NCBI GenBank assembly: GCA_035468175.1
Contig: DATITC010000088.1
Coordinates: forward strand, 1-11,388
Direction of reading: 5' to 3'
DNA: 11,388 nucleotides
DNA from: JAVEDQ01 sp035468175
GTDB taxonomy: Bacteria; Actinomycetota; Actinomycetes; Frankiales; Frankiaceae
The first letter of the stretch is position 1. Each line of letters begins with the position of its first letter. The position numbers and the translations under genes are program-made. This document shows positions 5,873 to 11,388 of the stretch, piece by piece. The notes below the pieces were generated by a model, which saw nothing but the letters and a program-made list of their open reading frames with translations, made no database searches and was not told the origin of the DNA.

Positions 5873-6427
5873 TCAGCGGCGGGGTGGCGACCAGGGGTCG
5901 AAGGTCGGCGGTAGGGGCGTGCACCACGGCGGGGCGAAGGCCGGCGGGGCCGGAGCCGGAGCAACGCTGCGCATCGGTGGCGGGTAGGGCGGGAGGAACG
6001 GCGGTGGCGCCGAGAACATGGGCTGCGGCGAGCCGGCGGGGCCGACCTGCCCGGGCCCCGCATACCACCGGGGCGGACCGAGGTCGCGTTCCTTCCGTGC
6101 ATGCCGTACCCGCAGGAACACCGCCACCGTCAGCAGGTGCGCGATTCCGAGCACGAGGAGAAGTGCTGCCCAGGCGTAGACCACGGCGCTGACCGCGCCC
6201 GCCCGCACCTCGGCGCCGCTCGGTGCGAGCGCCGCCGCGAACCCCAGGCCGAGCAGGCCGTAGCCCACCGACGCGAGGCGATGAATCGCGGCGACCAGCA
6301 TCTCGTCGGCGTCGACGACGTCGAGCAGGACGGGCGCACCCTGCCGGTAGACGGACCACGTCGCCGCACCGACGAGCGGGAGGGCAACAACCGCGTAGAC
6401 GAGGTAGGTCGCGCTCAGGGAGCTCAC
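5873..6427 (-). CDS. Hypothetical three-TM membrane protein with proline-rich tail
   Basis: The 184-residue product is not one I recognise by family. Hydrophobic segments at about 7-26, 49-67 and 78-104 predict three membrane helices, followed by a basic 'RVRHARKER' stop-transfer (106-114) and a long cytoplasmic-type tail (115-184) very rich in Pro, Ala and Gly, with PPPFLPPYPPP (141-151) and PAPAPPAFAPP (157-167). The segment between TM1 and TM2 is acidic ('LLDVVDADEML'). The GTG at 6427 is well supported: the minus strand carries a perfect AGGAGG (complement of 6434-6439), 6 nt upstream. A plausible promoter lies just before it. It is divergent from ppdK and upstream of the DUF559 relict. 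The tail could be a disordered protein-interaction arm; no function is claimed. Confidence 0.78.
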   Translation of the reverse strand: MSSLSATYLVYAVVALPLVGAATWSVYRQGAPVLLDVVDADEMLVAAIHRLASVGYGLLGLGFAAALAPSGAEVRAGAVSAVVYAWAALLLVLGIAHLLTVAVFLRVRHARKERDLGPPRWYAGPGQVGPAGSPQPMFSAPPPFLPPYPPPMRSVAPAPAPPAFAPPWCTPLPPTFDPWSPPRR

Positions 6428-6452
6428 GGCGGTCCTCCTGTCCGTCGGCCCG

Positions 6453-6482
6453 AAAGTAACCCGCTGTCTTCGACGCGTTCAA
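6453..6482 (-). promoter_or_regulatory. Candidate promoter of the three-TM protein gene
   Basis: On the minus strand, TTGAAC (complement of 6477-6482) and TACTTT (complement of 6453-6458) are separated by 18 bp. They match the housekeeping -35/-10 pattern partly. Transcription would begin about 20 nt before the GTG start at 6427, leaving room for the AGGAGG ribosome-binding site. Confidence 0.45.
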
Positions 6483-6517
6483 GAGGTCTTCGCCGACCCG
6501 GGGAGACGCGACGTCGG

Positions 6518-6523
6518 TAGCCT
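6518..6523 (+). promoter_or_regulatory. Candidate -10 element for ppdK
   Basis: TAGCCT, about 43 nt before the ppdK ATG, fits the TAnnnT -10 pattern. It would start transcription near 6530, with a short leader containing the GAGGAG ribosome-binding site (6555-6560). The -35 is unclear; CCGACC at 6495-6500 or nearby is a poor match. Confidence 0.3.
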
Positions 6524-6566
6524 GAGCGCACGGTTCCGTCGAGGACGCAGTGCCGAGGAGCGAGTG

Positions 6567-9350
6567 ATGGCTGACAAGCTGGTCTACGACTTCGCCGAAG
6601 GCAACCGCGACATGAAGGATCAGCTCGGCGGCAAGGGAGCCAACCTCGCCGAGATGACCAACCTCGGGCTGCCGGTCCCGCCCGGGTTCGTCATCTCCAC
6701 CAGCGCTTGCCGCGCCTACCTCGAGAGCGGCGACGAGCCGGCGGAGCTCCGGGACGAGGTCGCCGAGCACCTCGACAGCCTCGAGAAGGCGATGGGCAAG
6801 AAGCTCGGGGACCCGGCCGACCCGCTGCTCGTCTCGGTCCGCTCCGGGGCCAAGTTCTCGATGCCCGGGATGATGGACACCGTCCTCAACCTGGGCCTGA
6901 ACGATGAATCGGTCGAGGGCCTGGCCAGGCAGAGCGGCAGCGAGCGGTTCGCCTGGGATTCCTACCGCCGGCTGCTGGCGATGTTCGGCGAGACCGTGCT
7001 CGGCGTGGACGGTGCGCGGTTCTCCGAGGCGCTGGACGAGGTCAAGTCGGAGAAGGGGACCAAGGACGACCTCGATCTCGACGAGAACGACTGGCGGTTC
7101 GTCGTCGGCAAGTACAAGGCGGTCATCCGCGACGTCACCCACCGGGACTTCCCGCAGGATCCGCGGGAGCAGCTCGACCTCGCCATCCGTGCCGTCTTCG
7201 ACTCCTGGAACGGCGAGCGCGCCCGGCTCTACCGGCGGCAGGAGCGCATCCCGAACGATCTCGGTACCGCGGTCAGCGTGGTGGCGATGGTCTTCGGCAA
7301 CCTGAGCATGGATTCGGGCACGGGCGTGGCCTTCACCCGTGACCCGGGCAGCGGTGACCAGGGCGTCTACGGCGACTACCTGCAGAACGCCCAGGGCGAG
7401 GACGTGGTGGCCGGCATCCGCAACACGGTGCCCCTGGCCGACCTCGAGGGCCTCGACAAACCGTCGTACGACCAGCTGATGGACATCATGTCGACGCTGG
7501 AGCAGCACTACCTCGACCTGTGCGACATCGAGTTCACGATCGAGCGCGGCAAGCTCTGGATGCTCCAAACCCGGGTCGGCAAGCGCACTGCGGGCGCGGC
7601 CTTCCGGATCGCCACGCAGCTCGTCGACGAGGGCCTGATCGATCTGGACGAGGCGCTCACCCGCGTGACCGGCGCGCAGCTCGCCCAGCTGATGTTCCCG
7701 CGGTTCGACTCCGACGCGGAGCGCGACCAGATCGCCAAGGGTGCCAACGCCTCACCCGGTGCCGCCGTCGGCAAGATCGTGTTCGACTCGGTCAAGGCCA
7801 AGGAGGCCGCGGCCCGCGGTGAGGACGTCATCCTCGTCCGCCGGGAGACCACCCCCGACGACCTGCCCGGCATGATCGCGGCGAAGGGCATCCTTACCGA
7901 ACTCGGCGGCCGCACGTCGCACGCCGCCGTCGTCGCCCGCGGCATGGGCAAGACCTGTGTGTCCGGCGCCGGCATCACCGTCGACCTGAAGGCGGGGACG
8001 CTCACTCCGGACGACGGCGGGGACCCGCTGCACGAGGGGGATCTCCTCTCCATCGACGGCAGCACCGGCGCGATCTACCGCGGTGAAGTTCCCGTCGTGC
8101 CGTCGGCCGTCGTGCAGTACTTCGAGGGCGAGATCAGCGGCACTCAGCGGGCTGACGACGACGTAGCGGGTACCGGCGACGAGGCCGCCGTCGACCTGGT
8201 GCGCAGCGTCCACCGGCTCATCACCCACGCCGACGAGAAGCGCGGGCTGGGGGTCCGCACCAACGCCGACAACGAGAGCGACTCGGCCCGCGCCCGCCGC
8301 TTCGGCGCCGAGGGCGTCGGCCTGTGCCGCACCGAGCACATGTTCCTCGGCGACCGGCGTCAGCTGGTCGAGGACCTGATCCTCGCCGAGGGGGACGAGG
8401 GCGTCGCGCAGGCCCTCGACGCTCTGAGGCCGCTGCAGCGCGAGGATTTCGTCGCCATCTTCACCGCGATGGACGGGATGCCGGTGACCGTGCGGCTCAT
8501 CGACCCCCCCTTGCACGAGTTCCTGCCGTCGCTGGAGGAGATCTCGGTCCGGGTCGCGGTGGCCGAGGCCATGGGCGAGAGCGGTGGCGCAGACGGGCCA
8601 GACGGGCCAGACGGGCCAGACGGCACAGACGGCAAGGACCAGCTGCTGCTCAACGCCGTCCGCCGGTTGCACGAGTCGAACCCGATGCTCGGGCTTCGCG
8701 GCGTACGCCTCGGCCTGGTGATCCCGGGACTCTTCGGCATGCAGGTGCGCGCCATCGCCGAGGCGGCCGCCGAATGCAAGAAAAACGGCAAGGACCCGCG
8801 GCCCGAGATCATGGTGCCCCTGGTCGCCGCGGTGCAGGAGCTGGAGTTCGTGCGTGAGGAGGCGGAGAAGATCGTCGCCGACGTCGCCGAGGAGACGGGC
8901 CAGAAGGTGACGACGCTGATCGGCACCATGATCGAGGTTCCGCGGGCCGCGATGACGGCCGGGCAGATCGCCGAGGCGGCGCAGTTCTTCTCCTTCGGCA
9001 CCAACGATCTGACCCAGATGGGCTGGGGTTTCTCGCGGGACGACGTCGAAGCGGCGTTCTTCAACCGCTACCTCGACCTCGGCATCTTCGGCGTTTCACC
9101 CTTCGAGTCCCTTGACCGCGACGGGGTCGGCCGGCTCGTGCGGATCGCCACCGAGGAAGGCCGGGCCGCGCGACCCGACCTCAAGCTCGGGATCTGCGGT
9201 GAGCACGGCGGCGACCCCGATTCGGTGCACTTCTTCCACGAGATCGGCCTGGACTACGTCTCCTGCTCCCCGTTCCGGGTGCCGGTCGCGCGGCTCGAAG
9301 CCGGCCGCGCCGCCCTGCTGTCCGACGCAGCCGGCAGCGATTCACGCTGA
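6567..9350 (+). CDS. ppdK: Pyruvate, phosphate dikinase
   Basis: PPDK interconverts pyruvate + ATP + Pi and phosphoenolpyruvate + AMP + PPi. The product has 927 residues, longer than the usual 870-880. The ATP-grasp domain has GGKGANLAEM (21-30) and 'SVRSGAKFSMPGMMDTVLNLG' (90-110, quoted in parts). The swivelling phosphohistidine domain has GGRTSHAAVVARGMG (447-461) with catalytic His452 and the regulatory-type Thr450. The C-terminal PEP/pyruvate barrel has GAEGVGLCRTEHMF (580-593), VRLIDPPLHEF (642-652), NPMLGLRGVRLG (705-716), FFSFGTNDLTQ (807-817) and GICGEHGGD (875-883) with Cys877, the expected general acid. Extra residues are partly an acidic insert (about 160-175) and a collagen-like DGP repeat (676-691). 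ATG 6567 has GAGGAG 6 nt upstream; GTG 6564 is too close to it. All catalytic motifs are intact. No PPDK regulatory protein gene is adjacent. Confidence 0.97.
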   Translation: MADKLVYDFAEGNRDMKDQLGGKGANLAEMTNLGLPVPPGFVISTSACRAYLESGDEPAELRDEVAEHLDSLEKAMGKKLGDPADPLLVSVRSGAKFSMPGMMDTVLNLGLNDESVEGLARQSGSERFAWDSYRRLLAMFGETVLGVDGARFSEALDEVKSEKGTKDDLDLDENDWRFVVGKYKAVIRDVTHRDFPQDPREQLDLAIRAVFDSWNGERARLYRRQERIPNDLGTAVSVVAMVFGNLSMDSGTGVAFTRDPGSGDQGVYGDYLQNAQGEDVVAGIRNTVPLADLEGLDKPSYDQLMDIMSTLEQHYLDLCDIEFTIERGKLWMLQTRVGKRTAGAAFRIATQLVDEGLIDLDEALTRVTGAQLAQLMFPRFDSDAERDQIAKGANASPGAAVGKIVFDSVKAKEAAARGEDVILVRRETTPDDLPGMIAAKGILTELGGRTSHAAVVARGMGKTCVSGAGITVDLKAGTLTPDDGGDPLHEGDLLSIDGSTGAIYRGEVPVVPSAVVQYFEGEISGTQRADDDVAGTGDEAAVDLVRSVHRLITHADEKRGLGVRTNADNESDSARARRFGAEGVGLCRTEHMFLGDRRQLVEDLILAEGDEGVAQALDALRPLQREDFVAIFTAMDGMPVTVRLIDPPLHEFLPSLEEISVRVAVAEAMGESGGADGPDGPDGPDGTDGKDQLLLNAVRRLHESNPMLGLRGVRLGLVIPGLFGMQVRAIAEAAAECKKNGKDPRPEIMVPLVAAVQELEFVREEAEKIVADVAEETGQKVTTLIGTMIEVPRAAMTAGQIAEAAQFFSFGTNDLTQMGWGFSRDDVEAAFFNRYLDLGIFGVSPFESLDRDGVGRLVRIATEEGRAARPDLKLGICGEHGGDPDSVHFFHEIGLDYVSCSPFRVPVARLEAGRAALLSDAAGSDSR
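8590..8634 (+). repeat. Five in-frame 9-bp tandem repeats inside ppdK
   Basis: Three copies of CAGACGGGC are followed by two of CAGACGGCA (45 bp). In frame they encode GPD-GPD-GPD-GTD-GKD, five collagen-like Gly-X-Y triplets. They fall between 'VAEAMGESGGA' and 'QLLLNAVRRLHESNPML' of the PEP-binding domain, which in other PPDKs is a short loop or helix. The near identity of the units suggests recent slippage expansion in multiples of three codons. Confidence 0.9.
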
Positions 9351-9421
9351 CCGGCGTCGACTCGCGTCGGGGCTCGCACCGGTCGGGATCCAAGGTCCCC
9401 CGCCCCGGCCACAGACAGGGT

Positions 9422-10087
9422 GTGCGGGCCTCCGGTAGGGGCCTCAGTCGCCGGCGGGCCGGGGTCGGCCGCTGGCTGCTGCGCGTCGTCGTCGGCCTGC
9501 TGCTGCTGGTGGTGTTGATCGTCGGGACCACGGCGTTTCGGGTCTGGCACGCCGGCCGGACCGACAGCCGAGCCCAGACCGACGCGATCGTCGTGCTCGG
9601 CTCCGCCCAGTACAACGGGCGGCCGTCGGCCATTCTCGCCGCGCGTCTCGACCACGCCGCCCGGCTGTACAAGGCCGGGGTGGCGCCGCGAATCGTCACC
9701 GTCGGCGGCCGGGCCCAGGGCGACCGGTACAGCGAAGCCGGTGCCGGCCAGATCTATCTGGCGAGGTACGGCATCCCGGCGTCGGCGATCCTTCCGGTCG
9801 AGCAGGGAACCGACACGCTGAACTCGCTGACCGCCGCCGCTGAGGTGTTCAACAGCCACGGCTGGCATGCGGCGACGCTCGTTACCGACCCCTGGCACAG
9901 CCTGCGGGCCCGGCAGATGTTCCGCGACGTCGGCATCCGCACGCTGACCTCGCCGACGCACAGCGGACCGTCGGTGCACGACCGGACCACCGAGGTCCGC
10001 TACATCTCCCGGGAGACCGCGGCGTACCTCTTCTACCGGATCTTTGGGAACGCGACACCACCGAAGAACCGCCCGGGTGCGGTCTGA
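9422..10087 (+). CDS. YdcF/SanA-like DUF218 membrane protein
   Basis: This 221-residue protein has a short basic N-terminus, one membrane helix (about 18-40) and a DUF218 domain (about 53-205), presumably outside the membrane. Family features are DAIVVLGSAQYNGRPS (54-69), 'RLDHAARLYKAGVAPRIVTVGG' (75-96, quoted in parts), 'YSEAGAGQIYLARYGIP' (103-119), GTDTLNS (129-135) and VTDPWHSLRARQMF (154-167). Characterised relatives (SanA, ElyC) affect envelope integrity or peptidoglycan/carrier-lipid steps, but the molecular activity of most members is unknown. The GTG at 9422 lies 71 bp after ppdK and has only a weak GGG upstream, so the start is moderately certain. The gene ends 30 bp before dgt. 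A role in envelope maintenance is inferred only from family precedent. Confidence 0.85.
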   Translation: MRASGRGLSRRRAGVGRWLLRVVVGLLLLVVLIVGTTAFRVWHAGRTDSRAQTDAIVVLGSAQYNGRPSAILAARLDHAARLYKAGVAPRIVTVGGRAQGDRYSEAGAGQIYLARYGIPASAILPVEQGTDTLNSLTAAAEVFNSHGWHAATLVTDPWHSLRARQMFRDVGIRTLTSPTHSGPSVHDRTTEVRYISRETAAYLFYRIFGNATPPKNRPGAV

Positions 10088-10102
10088 CCGGCGTGGGCGC
10101 CT

Positions 10103-10108
10103 AGGCTC
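10103..10108 (+). promoter_or_regulatory. Candidate -10 element for leaderless dgt
   Basis: TAGGCT lies 9 nt before the ATG at 10118, the spacing typical of actinobacterial leaderless promoters. The only purine-rich stretch, GGAG at 10113-10116, is 1 nt from the ATG and too close to act as a ribosome-binding site, which favours a leaderless message starting near 10115-10118. Confidence 0.45.
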
Positions 10109-10117
10109 GTGCGGAGC

Positions 10118-11338
10118 ATGAGCGATCAGGACGAGCACGGCTACTCGCCACACGATCGGGCTCGTTGGGCAGGCGAGCCGCGCAAGCTGAACGAGGCGCC
10201 GCGGGGCACCTTCGAACGCGACCGGGCCCGGGTGCTGCACTCCAGCGCGCTGCGTCGGCTGGCCGGCAAGACCCAGGTCGTCGGGGTCGGAGTCGACGAC
10301 TTCCCTCGCACGCGGCTGACCCACACGCTCGAGGTCGCGCAGGTCGGCCGGGAGATCGGAGCCGCGCTGGGCGCCGACCCCGATCTCGTGGACGCCGCCG
10401 GTCTCGCCCATGACCTCGGGCACCCGCCGTTCGGGCACAACGGTGAGAAGGCGTTGGACCGGGTGGCGCAGGAATGCGGTGGCTTCGAGGGCAACGCGCA
10501 GAGCTTCCGTGAGCTGGTGCGGTTGGAGAGCAAGATCGCCGGCGCCGGGTTGAACTTGAGCCGGGCGACGCTCGACGCCGTCAGCAAGTACCCCTGGCCG
10601 CGTCGGCCGGACAGCCGGAAGTACGGCGTGTACGCCGACGATGTCGAGGCCTTCACCTGGATGCGAACCGGGGCACCGGACGGCCGCCGGTGTCTCGAAG
10701 CGCAGGTCATGGACTGGGCGGACGACGTGGCCTACTCGGTGCACGACCTCGAGGACGGCATCCACGCCGGTTTCGTCGACTTGGCCGTCCTCGACGACCC
10801 GGCCGAGGCGCAGGCCGTGGTGGACGTAGGGCGGGAGCTCTACGGTGCCGGCGACCTCGACGCCGTCGAGCGGCTGCGCGCCGCTCCGTGGTGGGTGCGT
10901 GGCCGGGCTTCGGCGAGCCAGGCCGGTCTCGTCGCGCTCAAGTCGATGACCAGTGAGCTCACGGCTCGGTTCTCACTCGCTGCCACGCTCGCCACCCGCG
11001 AGCGGTACGGCACGGGGTCGTTGAGCCGGTACGACGCCGACCTGGTGGTGCAGGCTGACGAGCGCGCGGAGTGCGCGGTGCTGAAGGCCGTGACGGCGCG
11101 GTGGGTGATGAACCGCTCGGGCGTGGCGTCGGCTCAGTCGCGTGAGCGGGAGCTGCTGGTCGCGTTGGTGACGGCCATTCGCGACGCCGCGCCCGAGCCC
11201 CTGGAGCCGATCCTGCAGGCGCCATGGCGGGACGCTCGGGACGACGGAGCGAGGCTGCGGGTGATCATCGACCAGGTGGCCCGCTTGACCGACGCCTCCG
11301 CGGTGCGCTGGTACGAGCGGTTGGTGGGCCGTGGGTGA
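10118..11338 (+). CDS. dgt: Deoxyguanosinetriphosphate triphosphohydrolase-like protein
   Basis: The 406-residue HD-domain dNTP triphosphohydrolase cleaves dNTPs to deoxynucleoside and triphosphate, limiting the dNTP pool. The N-terminal 'RGTFERDRARVLHSSALRRLAGKTQV' (29-54, quoted in parts) is typical of the family. The metal-binding HD set is visible: H69 in RTRLTHTLEV (64-73), H98-D99 in AGLAHDLGHPPFGHNGE (94-110), and the late Asp in DWADDVAYSVHDLED (189-203). 'GNAQSFREL' (125-133) also matches. The C-terminal region is regular for the short actinobacterial type. ATG 10118 fits the TAGGCT element upstream; GTG 10109 would add three residues. In many actinobacteria dnaG follows dgt; the 50 bases after the stop do not yet show it. 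Substrate preference cannot be inferred. Confidence 0.95.
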   Translation: MSDQDEHGYSPHDRARWAGEPRKLNEAPRGTFERDRARVLHSSALRRLAGKTQVVGVGVDDFPRTRLTHTLEVAQVGREIGAALGADPDLVDAAGLAHDLGHPPFGHNGEKALDRVAQECGGFEGNAQSFRELVRLESKIAGAGLNLSRATLDAVSKYPWPRRPDSRKYGVYADDVEAFTWMRTGAPDGRRCLEAQVMDWADDVAYSVHDLEDGIHAGFVDLAVLDDPAEAQAVVDVGRELYGAGDLDAVERLRAAPWWVRGRASASQAGLVALKSMTSELTARFSLAATLATRERYGTGSLSRYDADLVVQADERAECAVLKAVTARWVMNRSGVASAQSRERELLVALVTAIRDAAPEPLEPILQAPWRDARDDGARLRVIIDQVARLTDASAVRWYERLVGRG

Positions 11339-11388
11339 ACGGGCGACGGTGACCGGAGGGTCCGGCCGACGCCGAGCCGTCCGTTAGT
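11339..11388. other. Intergenic end of window after dgt
   Basis: No gene is recognisable in these last 50 bases. A small perfect stem, CCGGA (11353-11357) and TCCGG (11361-11365) with a GGG loop, is too short and lacks a T tract to be called a terminator. Confidence 0.5.

Noticed and set aside
5811..7568. A 585-residue minus-strand open frame
   Set aside because: It lies opposite ppdK and the three-TM gene; its Arg/Val/Leu/Asp-rich composition is the usual high-GC antisense artefact with no domain.
9254..10765. A 503-residue minus-strand open frame
   Set aside because: It runs antisense across the end of ppdK, the DUF218 gene and dgt, all of which have clear motifs on the plus strand.

Overview
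This is about 11.4 kb of very GC-rich DNA, heavy in GTG starts and G/C third positions. It almost certainly comes from an actinobacterium. The order era - recO - uppS - glyS - dgt is the conserved actinobacterial core block; Mycobacterium tuberculosis has the same genes between Rv2364c and Rv2344c, usually with dnaG after dgt. The intervening genes (3D-domain protein, DUF6703 protein, ABM protein, DUF559 relict, ppdK) suggest a relative of the Frankiales, Geodermatophilales or Nakamurellales. The genus cannot be fixed from this window.

Layout. Bases 1-316 are the 3' end of era (KH domain). Bases 317-461 are a gap dominated by a degenerate 8-bp tandem repeat. recO and uppS overlap as GTGA (462-2047). 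Next comes a 110-bp gap with a strong inverted repeat, then a small exported 3D-domain protein (2157-2567). A DUF6703 membrane protein runs on the minus strand (3047-2595), with its start only 10 bp from that of a divergent ABM-fold protein (3058-3360). glyS follows (3425-4786). Convergent to glyS is a frameshifted DUF559 endonuclease-like gene (5792-4876, minus), and a perfect 14-bp inverted repeat spans the junction. Upstream of that gene on the minus strand is a three-TM protein with a proline-rich tail (6427-5873). Divergent from it is ppdK (6567-9350), then a DUF218/YdcF-like membrane protein (9422-10087) and dgt (10118-11338). The last 50 bases hold no recognisable gene.

Function. Most genes are housekeeping: ribosome maturation (Era), recombinational repair (RecO), polyprenyl carrier lipid for the envelope (UppS), glycyl-tRNA (GlyS), pyruvate/PEP interconversion (PpdK) and dNTP control (Dgt). 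The 3D-domain and DUF218 proteins add an envelope theme alongside UppS.

I found no convincing new defence system, CRISPR array, IS element, tRNA or rRNA. The most unusual features are structural: the octamer array starting on the era stop codon, the inverted repeat before the 3D gene, the overlapping 5' ends of the DUF6703/ABM pair, the 14-bp inverted repeat that encodes the DUF559 C-terminus, the DUF559 frameshift, and a collagen-like in-frame repeat inside PpdK.
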